A stretch of 64,000 nt of DNA, taken from NCBI GenBank assembly GCA_958510825.1, contig OY294044.1, positions 84,490,895-84,554,894 on the forward strand, in the 5' to 3' direction. The notes under the pieces were generated by a model that had not been told where the DNA came from, did not search any database, and saw nothing but the letters and a program-made list of their open reading frames with translations. The stretch comes from Brachypterus glaber (Eukaryota; Arthropoda; Insecta; Coleoptera; Kateretidae). Below are positions 1 to 10,345 of the stretch, piece by piece. A program made the position numbers and the translations under genes. Within the stretch, counting starts at the first letter, position 1. Every line of letters begins with the position of its first letter.

Positions 1-35
1 TGGGTCTGCCTGTCCGTCTGTTTGTTCTATAACTT

Positions 36-1552
36 TTGAACGCACTGAAAGCTTTAATTTCCACCCATTTAGAGTTTTGCACTACAGTTCTTTTTAATGC
101 TACTAAAAATCACGTCCAACAGTTACAAAAAATTCAAAATAGGGCTTTAAGATCTATATTAAAATGTAATAGGTTTACATCTATTAAATATATGTTAGAA
201 ACATTGAATTTGATGAGCGTTAATCAGAGAATAGTGTATAAAACATTATACATAATTTATAAAATAAAAAGTAAAAACGTACCTAGTTATTTGTACCAAA
301 ATATTGTGTTTCTTGGCGAAGTTTATAATTACCCGACTAGGACTAGGAATTACTTTTTTATTTGAGATTTGTAAAAGTGCAAAAACTTACAATAGTATAT
401 ATCGTCGGCTTACAAGTAAAAGGCACTAAGTCACTTTTTTGCAAAAATGGGATTTTAATAGCACTGTAGTTCATTTTTGATGATCTATGTATAGGTGAAC
501 CGAACTAACTTCTAGGTGGACTGCCAAGGAAGTTACCCCCTATACAAAACGCACCAATTTGATTTTGATTAAAATTTTATCTGGCAATAGGCACTAAGTT
601 ACTTAGTGCACTTAGTGCATTTTACTTGTAGATTATTTCAAATATTTCTGCACTAAACGACTTTCTAAAAAGAGTTAATTTATAAAACTATGATTGCTTG
701 AATCATTTTTATGATACAATATTGCGTTATTTATTGTACTGACAAACGCATTAAAATTTTAATTTTGCTCTTAAATCCTTGGTTACTACATAAATAACAA
801 GAATATAAAAAAAAAACTAAAGTTCGCAGCCCTTAGAATTGCACCGCGAAGTGTTTTATCATTAAAAATGATTCATTATAATTATTGACTTTAGGATATG
901 CTTCTTTGCCGGCACAGCCGATGGCCTCTGAAAACTGTCTTAATTCTGGCATAGTAAGCAGTTTCATATAATTAATACTAATTAATTTTATTAAAGTCCA
1001 AAATGGAAACTTTCTTAAACAATCAAAAAGTCCAAACCTTCTTTTAAAAATCTAGTTTTTGAAAAGGTATGTAAACATCTTGTTTTCTACTTTATAGTTA
1101 TACGTTTAATTAATAGAAGGGTTTTAATTTTAAATAGTTGTTTTTTATATTATTTTATTGACTTAGTGCTCTTTACTTGTAAGCCGACGTCGTGGGCCTA
1201 CAAGTAAAAGGCACTAAGTCCATGTCTTTTTTCAAATTTAGTTGAATTAAACTACTTCAATTTTTCTTTATTTAACTGCAAATGGGACATCATTATGTCC
1301 CATTGCAATTTGCGGTAGTTTTTTTCCAAAAACAATTATAACAAAAATTAAAAAACAACAATGAAAGTTAAATTTGTCAATATCTCAAAACCATGTTTTT
1401 GGACTTAGTGCTCTTTACTTGTAAGCCGACGATATTATAAGGGTCTTAAGTTATTTAATGATTTGCCAAGTAAAATAAAAAATTGTAATAAGTATAATTT
1501 ATTTAAACAATTGTTAAAAAATTATGTAATTCATAAAATTGAACTATTTTAA
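36..1552 (+). pseudogene. LINE reverse-transcriptase C-terminus, frameshifted and interrupted
   Basis: This is the C-terminal end of a jockey/CR1-type non-LTR retrotransposon polyprotein, downstream of the reverse transcriptase. The piece at 36-365 reads as the conserved post-RT region, with LQKIQNRALRSILKCNRFTS followed by LNLMSVNQRI. It stops early after NYFFI. In the next frame the run continues FEICKSAKTYNSIY and resumes at 1433 as YKGLKLFNDLPSKIKN, ending at TAA 1550-1552, so a T-run near 350-361 has gained or lost a base. Between the two parts lies a 1-kb insertion (403-1431); removing it with one 4-bp target copy restores a continuous frame. The 5' part of the element is absent. Its 3' UTR and tail follow to about 1641. 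It is non-functional and stays a LINE fragment whichever clade it belongs to. Confidence 0.8.
403..1431. mobile_element. 1-kb TIR element inserted in the LINE, possibly two elements joined
   Basis: The ends are about 30-bp imperfect inverted repeats starting CGTCGGCTTACAAGT (403) and ending GTAAGCCGACG (1431). The flanks duplicate ATAT (399-402 and 1432-1435), and the interrupted LINE frame closes when the insert and one ATAT are removed. A second inverted pair sits inside, back to back: a right end at 1160-1189 and a left end at about 1191-1220. The insert could therefore be two elements of about 790 and 240 bp joined end to end. The motif CACTAAGT and its complement recur subterminally (near 423, 592-620 and 1211). 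There is no coding capacity. The superfamily is not recognised; a 4-bp duplication is compatible with few families. Confidence 0.8.
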
Positions 1553-1641
1553 ATGTGACTTGTTATATAAATTTATGATTTTTTTTTGTAAATAGCATTT
1601 TTGCTAAATAAAAGTTTTAAACTAAACTAAACTAAACTAAA
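1553..1641 (+). repeat. LINE 3' UTR and (AAACT)n tail
   Basis: The short 3' UTR of the preceding LINE ends in about four copies of AAACT at 1618-1640. A short simple repeat instead of poly(A) is a usual 3' end for CR1-like and jockey-like elements. Confidence 0.7.
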
Positions 1642-1649
1642 TACTGAAT

Positions 1650-1793
1650 GTTTTTGCATATATGTGGAACCCCCCGACAGTTTCGTAAACATTCTGGTTG
1701 TTACAGTAATACTTAACGTTGTTATAGTTCTGGTAACTGTAACAACCAGTGAATGTTTACTAAACTCTTGTGGGGTTCCATATATGCAAAAAC
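1650..1793. mobile_element. Foldback MITE, about 144 bp
   Basis: A near-complete palindrome: the left arm starts GTTTTTGCATATATG and the right arm ends CATATATGCAAAAAC, with arms of about 65 bp. It sits directly behind the LINE tail. Short open frames on both strands here come only from the palindrome. Confidence 0.75.
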
Positions 1794-1799
1794 CTTTGG

Positions 1800-2160
1800 T
1801 ATTTACCACGGTAACGAAAAAAAAAAAAATAAAAAAAAATCCGTTACATATGATCACTTTGCGTCACGTAAAATATGGGTAACATCGGTTAACCCTTCTG
1901 CGTTGTTAGGGTCTTTTTTGATCCAAATGCGATTTGTTTTTGTTGTAACTTCTTTTTGACTTCTCCTATTTAGGTGAGATTTCTTGACTTTTATTTTGTT
2001 TGTATTTATTGCTTGCTTTTATATTTTTTATTCTAACAGGCATTTTAGTTTTTTTTTTTCTGTAACAAAAATTGTTTCTTTAAGTTGTCCAGGGTCTCCT
2101 GAGACCCAGTAACTAAAGAACATCCGAATAAAAGATGTGTTTTGTAAATATTAGTAGTAT
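1800..2160. other. Unassigned AT-rich stretch
   Basis: There are A- and T-runs and no coding or structural signal that I can support, apart from a short palindrome (CCAGGGTCTCCTGAGACCC) near 2088-2106. Confidence 0.4.
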
Positions 2161-2162
2161 AT

Positions 2163-2715
2163 TAAAGTACTAGTTTCATAACATACGTTTTTAGCCCACG
2201 AGTACAAGTTTAGAAAACGAGCCGCTTGCTGTGAGTTTTCTAAAGTACTAGTGCGCTAAAAATGTGTTATGAAACGAGTGCTTTATACAATTTTTTCTAT
2301 TTTGCTCTAAAATTTTAAAAAACTTAAATTTAAATTGATCACTGATTTAGGGATTTTTGTTTCGAATTGGCATTACAGTTTTCGCCATGTTTAAAATTCT
2401 AAGAACGAATATTATTTTGATATATTTTATAGTAATTTCTTCTCTTTTCCACTGCAAGTAACCAAGCCACAATTTTAACACAGTAAAACATAACCTAAAC
2501 ACAAAATTTTGTAGAAAATTAAACTTTAAACCGACGTTCAGAATTGCACGTCAAACGTCAAGAGATAGCCTTTTGTCTGTTGCCAACCCAAAAGAAAAAA
2601 AGTAGAGACCTCTTATGGGCTTATAAGAATACGCAAAATGCGTGTGATTATGAGCTAATAAAAGTCGCAAAATAGAAAAAAATTGTTTTGATTATACTTT
2701 ATCATATAAAGCGCC
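2163..2715 (+). repeat. Dispersed repeat family R, copy 1 (with a terminal hairpin)
   Basis: The segment begins with an imperfect hairpin at about 2163-2287 (TAAAGTACTAGT... and ...AGTACTAGTGCG flank the loop). It ends near 2700 with a 24-bp inverted copy of the sequence at 2282-2305. A diverged copy in the opposite orientation lies at 45,630-46,133. The two share TTGCCAACCCAAAAG, CCACTGCAAGTAACCAAGCC and AGGGATTTTTGTTT in order, so this is a dispersed repeat and not unique sequence. No protein is encoded. Confidence 0.65.
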
Positions 2716-2719
2716 TCTG

Positions 2720-3398
2720 GTTTGATTTAGAAGCATTATTACGCTTAGTCCAGTCAAATTATAAATGTAAATTGCAATAAATGTACATATTACATACAAT
2801 ATTTTTTTCGATTTTCGAAAAAAGAACTGATTAATTTTTTGGACCTAGGCCTACAGTAAAAACATTCTTTTGTTGGCAGCAATTTGTTTTTGCATTTTAA
2901 ATAATTTTAACTTGCGATTAAGTACCATCCAATATACCATCCACTGTGAATGGTATACTATGTAATGCGAAGCATTACATTTCTTTATGACTTGTTTTAA
3001 CCTTTTTCTAAATCATTCTGTACATTATAATAATTTATCATTAATTAATTTTTTCAAGGGAAATAAAAAATATATTGTTTATCACCATAATTTGAAATTC
3101 TAAATTTAAACAAAATAGAATTATAATAATTAAATATTAATTAATTTGTCTCTATTAAACAATATTAGTTTTAAAATATTAAAATACCATACATAATTTA
3201 AGTCAATTATAGTCATATCAGAGAGCTGGTAACAATTTTTAATTTTTATTTTTTTCTAGCTAAATTTTATATATCGCCCTGCAAATTTCGAAACATAGTA
3301 TCTGCAAAAAAATTATTTTCGGTTTCTTTTACTAATTAACTTTGTACATGATGACTCGTAACTTATACAAACTCCAATGTATTACTTAAATATGGCGT
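2720..3398. other. Unassigned AT-rich stretch
   Basis: No gene is visible. A perfect short palindrome, GTAATGCGAAGCATTAC, lies near 2961-2977. The stretch at 3177-3216 recurs in diverged form at 4975-5012. Confidence 0.4.
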
Positions 3399-4344
3399 AG
3401 GGGGAGATTCCCATCATGGGAATCCCATGAATGGGACACTTTTTTTTTAAACAGCTGCCAAAATTTTATTTTTAATCTTTTTTTACGTATTTTTTTTAGT
3501 TATCATAATTTGTACTAAAAGAACACAGTACAAGTGTTAACCTCAATAATATTTATTTTTACCAAAACTGTAAGCATTATAAAAAAAATCTTAACTTGTC
3601 CTATTCAAGAACACGGTATTATTGAATGGAACATTTCTATTAAAGATAACAAATTATGAAAAGAGCTGTTATTATCTCCATTAATAATAACAATAAACTT
3701 ATAATATCATTTCATAAAAAAAACTAGCTGTTAAATTATTTAATTCACATAGAATTTACTTTAAATAATTTTACCAAACTTTGCTACATATTTTCTTAAA
3801 TCAATATCAAATATAAGTTGTGTTTTTAGTTCTAACAGTTCCAAATTCTTGTATGGGTAGTACCCTAGACACTCTCTGTCCTTTTAGAGTTATTTCTTAT
3901 TTAAAATAGATGTATAGGAATGAAATATGCAATAAAAAGTCCCCTTCAGGAAAACAAAATTTGTCCCATTCAAGAATACTAACAATATTATTAAAAAAAA
4001 AATAGGCTAAAAATATTTACCTTTATCTATAAAACTGAATTATTTGGTATATGTTTCGTGTTGTTCTAGACTATTACATAAACCAAATTCAAACGGTTTC
4101 CTTTTGCCTTTCGTCAATAAAGTATCTTTCAAAATTATTAAAAACATTACTTTTGACTTGGTAAAACTGACTTATTAGATTTGTCACAAACCCAGCTGCC
4201 TAAAGTTTGCCATTTTTTATTATTCTTTCATTGCACATCTAGGGCGATCTAATCATGGTAACAAAAACAAAAAATTAAGAAGCATAGTTCAGATAAAGGC
4301 ACTGTCCCATTCAATAATATATCCCATTCTTAGGATTTCCCCCT
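3399..4344. mobile_element. TIR element with TAGGGGGA ends, 946 bp
   Basis: The left end TAGGGGGAGATTCCCA and right end TTTCCCCCTA form about 40-bp imperfect inverted repeats that also share an inner ATGGGACA block. A TA dinucleotide lies at both edges, consistent with a TA target duplication. The motif TCCCATTCAA and variants recur at least four times inside (near 3600, 3963, 4305 and 4321), as subterminal transposase-binding repeats often do. No transposase is encoded, so the element is non-autonomous. An element of similar size and design lies at 42,360-43,380. Confidence 0.7.
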
Positions 4345-4570
4345 AACTTATAAACTAAGTGAAGTAAAGTTAAATACTAGAAATAATAGTATCGTGAAAA
4401 TATAAATTTAAGCTTAGTTATGCTCGCCATAAAAAAGTGGAACAAGAAGTTAGCAACGAACCCTACATATTTTCGATATTTTATCACTTTAAATCAGGCT
4501 CTTAATATTAGGTTGTGTCATGCTTGACACTAATTTTGACGCAAAGCAAAAGTGAGGCTTTTCTGTCTTA

Positions 4571-4705
4571 GGGTGACTTGCACCAACTTTTTGTCTGGGA
4601 TTATCTCAGCTAAACCGAGTTTAAGTTAAAAATGCTGCGTTCTGATTGGTCAGCCGTCAATTTAATCCAAGTTTAAAGTTAAACCATCATTGGTGCAAGT
4701 GGCCC
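4571..4705. mobile_element. MITE with TTA target duplication, 135 bp
   Basis: The element starts GGGTGACTTGCACCAA and ends TTGGTGCAAGTGGCCC, and is flanked by TTA at 4568-4570 and 4706-4708. A 3-bp TTA duplication with short GC-rich ends points to a PIF/Harbinger-type MITE. The duplication is seen; the superfamily is inferred. Confidence 0.8.
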
Positions 4706-4709
4706 TTAG

Positions 4710-5500
4710 ACATACATAAAATTGTGATGGTGCACCTTAAATAATATAACTTATTATATAAGGTTATCTATTATTGACAATCGACATTGTCTATTGCAAT
4801 AACATATGAAAATTTCCATTGACATCATTCTACTTATTTATTACTAGAAGCAGAAGAAGAAATAAAGGTATATTTACATAGTACATATATATATATATAC
4901 AAGCATAGTACTTTAAGACATACCTTAAATTCAGCCGAGAGAAAATTACTTTTAGAAAATGTTCACCTTTTAGACAATTAAAGTACCACACATAATTTGA
5001 GTCAATTAGTAAATACAATACTCGATAACATCGAGTTAGTGTAGTCATTTGTTTTTTAATGAAAAACAAATTGATTGTGTCTTAAAATAATGTAAATAAA
5101 AAAAAATATATTAATTAGGCATTCTGGTTTGATAATAATATAATGTACTGTGAATTATAAATTTGTTACACGTATCTACAAGTACTTACACTTATAATTA
5201 AATTAAATAGTTTTATAATGACTTTTTATGTTTATGGAAAATAAATAGCTTCTTTTATATACATGTACCATCATTTTCATAGAAAACGCTCACATCACAG
5301 AACCCTGAGGTAACCCAATATTTTAAATTTTTAGTTGTGGTATATGTGCTTTACTAAGATTGACACTGACATTTTCCGTAATAATTAAGTAAGGTTAAAG
5401 TACAGTCTATATTATATAGTGCAAGTCCTATAACTGTCTTTAAGCATATATGCTTATAAGCAAAAAGGTTAACAAATTTTATTATAAATGATATTTATAC
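4710..5500. other. Unassigned AT-rich stretch with an AT microsatellite
   Basis: It contains an (AT)n run near 4884-4900 and the diverged direct repeat of 3177-3216 at 4975-5012. Nothing coding is seen. Confidence 0.4.
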
Positions 5501-5504
5501 AGTA

Positions 5505-5758
5505 TGTCTCCAGATAGAGTTACAAAGAGGAATTTATTTTTTATTTTTGATTTGATCTCAAAAAAAGTCACTCTTTATAACTTGCCCTGCTTGATTTTAA
5601 ACTCCCAAAACACTAAGCGCTTTTTGTACAACTCTTACGGTTCATGGGATAATGTTTTTTTCTATAGTGTCTTCAAAAATATAAAGAAAAAAAACACCAT
5701 CAAGAGTGACTTATTTTGAGATATCAAAAATAAAAAAATCTTCTTTGTAATTCTAACA
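5505..5758. repeat. Foldback repeat with about 55-bp arms, abutting the Tc1 remnant
   Basis: The left arm (GTTACAAAGAGGAATT, then GTCACTCT) is mirrored by the right arm (AGAGTGAC, then TCTTTGTAATTC). Read on the minus strand, the right arm continues the reading frame of the adjacent Tc1-like transposase C-terminus (LLELQRRF), so the palindrome seems to contain or duplicate the end of that element. Confidence 0.65.
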
Positions 5759-6088
5759 GTTGGTTTGTGTAATTTGGAGTAATTTTTGCGTGCCAAGCCT
5801 CAATGATGACCTGTCGTAATTCTTCAGCATTATGACCCAGGAAAGTTAATTTCTTCCCTCGCTCTGACTCCGATAATTCATTAATTGCATATCTTCTTCT
5901 GCACTACTCATTCTACTTCGACCAGAACCCCGCTTTCTGCTAATCTGTCCAGTTTCCTCAAGTTTTTTCTTTGCTCGCATTATAGTGCTGTTTGCAACAT
6001 TTAATTCAGTGGCTATTTCAGGTACACTTATCCCGTCATTTATTCTTGCTGTTATAATACATTTTTGACAATTTGTAAGCTGCGGCAT
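5740..6088 (-). pseudogene. Tc1/mariner-type transposase, internally deleted
   Basis: The minus-strand protein starts at ATG 6086-6088 with MPQLTNCQKCIITARINDGI, then ELNVANSTIMRAKKKLEETG and a basic SRKRGSGRSRMS. This is the bipartite helix-turn-helix DNA-binding N-terminus of Tc1-like transposases (residues about 5-60). After about residue 75 the frame breaks at 5846. A different frame then reads HNAEELRQVIIEAWHAKITP and NYTNQLLELQRR, which matches the far C-terminus of Tc1 transposases (AW-I-P-Y-LV-S-RR pattern). The whole DDE/D catalytic core of about 200 residues is missing, so this is a deletion derivative that might still bind DNA but cannot transpose itself. No convincing Tc1 termini were found on both sides. 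Confidence 0.7.
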
Positions 6089-6267
6089 AACTAATGTGAA
6101 TTATTTTGACAAGTAATGTCATAATAATATTTGACAAATAAATGTCAAAGAGACCTTGATAAAGTTCAATATAATCTGTAACATTTTTAGGTAAGCGTTT
6201 ATTATGAAAACGATGGTATGTATAAAGAGAGGTCCAAAAGTCACCCACCCCCTCTTAACTTTTGAAC

Positions 6268-6832
6268 GAGTTGAGATATCGGCTTCAAATTTAGAACTCT
6301 TAAATAAGACAATTTAAACTATCTTTTATCATATATTTAATACTTTCAGCTTTTAAAATATGGGTAGGGGGCATGGGGGATATTTTTTAAATTGAAAGGG
6401 GTTCCTGTGAAATATGATTTTAAAGCTTGTGAAAGTCTTACTTTAATTATATATTTTTTAATTTTTTTAAACATTTTTTTGGGTTTAAAATAGGGTTTGA
6501 AAACGTGTATTTTTGTCAAAATTTCTCTAAACAAATCAAACAATTTTTTAAAAATGGCTAATTTCATGATGAAAAAACGTAAATTACACTTTTAGATTTA
6601 TTTTAATTGACATGAAAAAAAATACAAAAAAAAACTTAAAAAATCACATTTTTTAGCACAAAAAATTGAAAAATCTAAACCTTGTTTAAAAATTCGAAAA
6701 ATATACAGTCCAATAGAAAATTTTATTTACTTTAAAATGGTGTATCACACAATCCCCCTTTTCTATTTAAAAAAAATGTTCCCTGCCCACATTTTAAGAG
6801 CTGAAATTATTAACATCAATCTCGAGATTTAG
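6268..6832. mobile_element. Long-TIR MITE family M, copy 1
   Basis: Arms of about 200 bp mirror each other. Landmarks are CTTTCAGCTTTTAAAATATGG (left, in part) against CATTTTAAGAGCTGAAA (right), and the G-rich GTAGGGGGCATGGGGG against CCCTGCCC. A second copy lies at 38,640-39,110. Non-coding; the superfamily is unknown. Confidence 0.65.
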
Positions 6833-7139
6833 GATTTTAATTAAGAATCACCATTGTATCAAGCAGGAAAAAACCTTTTTCTACTAGCGTGAGGAAAGAT
6901 GTCTCTTTCCGAACTAATGTTAGATTATTTTCAATAATTGTTAAAACTGTTTAATATCTTAATTCTGTGATGTTATTCTTGTTATATTTGTTCTCAAAAT
7001 AATAAAAATATTTTAATTTCTTAATTGTTATTTTTTTTTCTATTGAAAAAAAAATAAAAATAAAATTTATTCAATTAAGTATATACTTATATATTAAAGA
7101 ATATTTTAATTTTAACTCGCTCGTGGAACAAATATTGTT

Positions 7140-7231
7140 CCTAACGCATGCGTAAAGAGGCTATTCCGCACTCAATTGCTTGACTGAACGACGCGTAGTG
7201 CGGAAAAGAGCCTCTTTCCACACTTGTTAGG
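7140..7231. repeat. Imperfect hairpin with GC-rich stem
   Basis: CCTAACGCATGCGTAAAGAGGC pairs in part with GCCTCTTTCCACACTTGTTAGG, and TATTCCGCACTC with GTGCGGAAAAG. It resembles a small foldback element in otherwise AT-rich sequence. A related fragment (GAGGAAAGATGTCTCTTTCC) lies at about 6891-6910. Confidence 0.55.
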
Positions 7232-7239
7232 AAAAAACC

Positions 7240-8300
7240 TTTAAAATGACATGTAACGTATCCTATTTAAATACTTAACAATTCCAGCATTAATTTTCCG
7301 AATTTATACATTAAAAACGCAAAAAAAAATAAAAAATCGCTTATAGATTTTTTTAATTTTTACCGACAACTATAGGGGCATGCCTAATCAACTCATAAAG
7401 AATAATGTTTGTTTGTCGAAAAGAAAATTAAACGTTAAAAAACTATAATGTTAAACGTGGCCAAAGACGAATTTTAGTTTCAAAACTAAACCTAAAATAT
7501 GATGTTAGGTATGATCAAATAAAAACTATAAAAGATGAAAAGATTAAGAATAAGTAATTAACTATTGGAAAATAACGATATATTGGATATATTTTCATTA
7601 TGAACAAAATAATCTTGTTTCTTGTCTAATAAAAGTGAAGACAGTAGAAATAATAAAATGCCAATCAAAAATAATTGGGAGAAAAGTTTTTCGTTCTAAA
7701 TGAAAAAGAATTAGACAGTTGTAGCAAGTTACACATAGTCCTTTTTTAGCGAGTTGTTAAAAAGCAAAATTAGTTTGACGAGACCCAACTTTTTTTTAAC
7801 TAATTTTAATTTTAAAGTGCACTTTTTATATATTTATATAATTATATATATTTTTTTAATTTGGTTTTATATAAGACCAAATTAAAAATATTTTTTACAC
7901 GTCCAAGACTAAAACTTAATTTTACGACTTTATTTGAGGTACTAAACTTGCCCTTTTTCTCCCTAGGAAAAAAATCACGGCAACCTTAATAGTATTAAAA
8001 TAGTATACATAATATGTGCTTTACTAGTACAAAAATTAGTTTTGGTGATGTTTTGTAATAAATAAGCGATTCAAACAAATTTATTTGATTTTAGTAAAGA
8101 TAGCCTTTAAAAATAACATTGTTTAAATTACTTAAAATTTATCGTCTTCGTCCATTTTTTCGAACTGACGTTTATGTCAACCATATTAAAAAACAATTGA
8201 AATTGAAAATTAGGAAAATAAAACACCCGATTTTAGACGCATGGTTTTTAATTTTAATTTTATCTTCCTACCTAAATTATGTTTGTTTTGTTTTTGCCCG
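7240..8300. other. Unassigned AT-rich stretch
   Basis: No gene or element is supported. A short palindrome (TTAATTTGGT and ACCAAATTAA around TTATATAAG) lies at 7856-7885. Confidence 0.4.
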
Positions 8301-8308
8301 ATTTGTAT

Positions 8309-8576
8309 AATTAAACTTTTTAATTTTTGGGGAATAGGGCTTTGTATCTGACTAAAATTGTTATCTAATTTTGCTGACGTTTCGACGATGGATTTTTATC
8401 GTTTTCGAACAGAGAATTAAAGCCAAAGTGACAATATGACAATGACTAATCTTTGACTTTAATTCTCTGTTCGAAAACAACGAAAATCCATCGTCGAAAC
8501 GTCACAGCAAAATTAGATAACAATTTTTGTGTCAGATCCAAAGCCCTATTCCACAAAAATCAAAAAGTTAAATTAA
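8309..8576. mobile_element. Foldback element with CGAAACGTC motifs
   Basis: This is an almost perfect 268-bp palindrome: the left arm begins AATTAAACTTTTTAATTTTT and GGAATAGGGCTTTG, and the right arm mirrors it to CAAAGCCCTATTCC. Arms are about 110 bp around a short loop near 8427-8455. Each arm, read outward from the loop, carries ATCGTCGAAACGTC. That resembles the 3' half of the hammerhead-like motif in the Penelope-type element at 54.9-55.9 kb, but the CTGANGA half is degenerate. Origin from a Penelope-like terminal repeat is an inference. Confidence 0.7.
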
Positions 8577-8616
8577 GTTTGGTGGTGCAAAAAATAGTGT
8601 ATATACCTCAGGACTA

Positions 8617-8716
8617 AACACGGCTGTTTTAGACCTTGCATTTCTGTTTCCCAAGCTCGCAACGCTAGCTCAGAAAACACTCATGCAGCTGGACTAAAAC
8701 AGTCAGTTTAGTCCCT
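8617..8716. repeat. Short hairpin, about 100 bp
   Basis: GGACTAAACACGGCTGTTTTAG is partly mirrored by CTAAAACAGTCAGTTTAGTCC. It is probably a small MITE and is non-coding. Confidence 0.55.
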
Positions 8717-8719
8717 TGG

Positions 8720-9600
8720 CATATAAATAAGTATAAAGTAGCTAGTAGCTAGTAAGCCAGAAAAATTATATTACATGAAAAAATGAGAATTATGTGAACG
8801 TTTGTGCTAAATCGCATCCTAAAGGAGATATGTCCCTTTTTTGAATATTTCTTAATTCCTTACTCAGGAACCCTTGTGGAAACCTTTAACTTATAAGCAT
8901 GAAATTTTTACTGTAATATATAATAAAAAACGTTAAAATAAAATAAATTTGACCAGAGTCGTAGTATTTGGGTGCCCTCTTAATATCTCTGTAAAGATAA
9001 TAATTTTTGTTATGGTATGAAAGGAAAACCCTAATTACTAAGTAGTAAAGCATATTAAAATTTAATCTTTTAGTTCAATCAGTTTTTTTCGCTTTTTGAC
9101 ATAAAATCAGCTCTTGAATTTATTATTTTTTTATATCGTATTTTTTTTATTGAATTAAATGATAATCGTTTTTCTGGCTTGCAGCTACATAACAGAAGTT
9201 AAATTTAGTTTTATGTTAAAAAGTAGATCATAGTAACTAAAAAAATGGGTCTGGTCAAATGGATATTTTTCTTTTTAAACACGCTAAAAATGAACTGTAT
9301 CCAGTCAGAATTCACAGAAATTTAATATCATAGGACAGTTGACCAATAATAAAAAAGTTAACACGACAGCAAAATAAAGTTAACAACGGACAAAAAAATA
9401 ATTTTATCCGCCTCGAGAAATAAAATACAAAAATACCTTTTTTCTATTATCTTCTGCAGGTTAAATTTATACAATTTTATAACTTTTTATCATGTACTTA
9501 CACACAAAAATAATGTATTCTTTAACAAAAATGATTATTACCTACATATTTTGTTCCATTATAAAAAATGTATTTAATTAAAATTAAAATTTTGTCTCGA
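8720..9600. other. Unassigned AT-rich stretch
   Basis: I see no coding region, RNA gene or clear repeat boundary. Confidence 0.4.
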
Positions 9601-9603
9601 AAG

Positions 9604-10297
9604 AAAAAACACGGTGTTTGCAGCCTTTGGTGAGAAAATTAAGGAGATGATTCTACATCACAAAACATCAAAAACCAGCATAGGGACATAGGCCCGGAAA
9701 CAAAACCTAAGAGATTGACGAATTTTTAAAATTGTACTAAAAATAAGGTTTTCAATTAATAACTCTGGTACCCCTGGAAAAATTAATTTATGTTAATTTT
9801 TTTTAATCTATCCAGAGGCGTGCCTAGACGGACAAAATGGGTAAGGCTTAACACATTTTTGCCCCAAATTTCTTTATGTGTACTTGTTTGGATTTTTTGT
9901 AAAAATATGAATTTCTTAAGTAAAAATACATAAAAAATGTCAGATAGTGTAACCGTTAAAAAAATGCATTTAATGAGGAAGTAATATTTTGTGCCACCAA
10001 AAATGTTGCTTTTTAAAGAGCTATTACTTCTTTAATATTAAATCAAGGTGTTCCGATGAAGAATATTTTTTTGCTTTATTAAAGAAGAATATTTTTTTAT
10101 CTTAAATCAAGAATCGCTCTAAAGCATTTTATTGGTGCTTCTTTTGTCCCCCATTCAATATGTCTATCTCTGAAGGGCCGTAGCACCCTTAGGCCTTATT
10201 TCCGTACAAATGTACCCTTGTTGGTTTTTCATGTTTTGTGATGTAGAATCATTCCCTTTATTTTCCGCCAAAAGACTACAAACACCGTCTATATACA
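9604..10297. mobile_element. TIR element of about 0.7 kb
   Basis: The left end (CACGGTGTTTGCAG, then GATTCTACATCACAAAACAT) is mirrored by the right end (ATGTTTTGTGATGTAGAATC, then CTACAAACACCGTC). The arms are about 110 bp and diverged. The interior is AT-rich with a possible nested hAT-like start (CAGAGGCGTGCCTAG, about 9813) that lacks a convincing partner. No transposase. Confidence 0.65.
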
Positions 10298-10345
10298 TAT
10301 TTTTTTAAATGAAGTAGTATGTTTTCTTAATGTTTTTTGTATAGG

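Noticed and set aside
9813..10175. Nested hAT element inside 9604-10,297
   Set aside because: The CAGAGGCGTGCC start and a CTCTG near 10,172 look like ends, but no 8-bp target duplication matches and the arms do not pair beyond a few bases.
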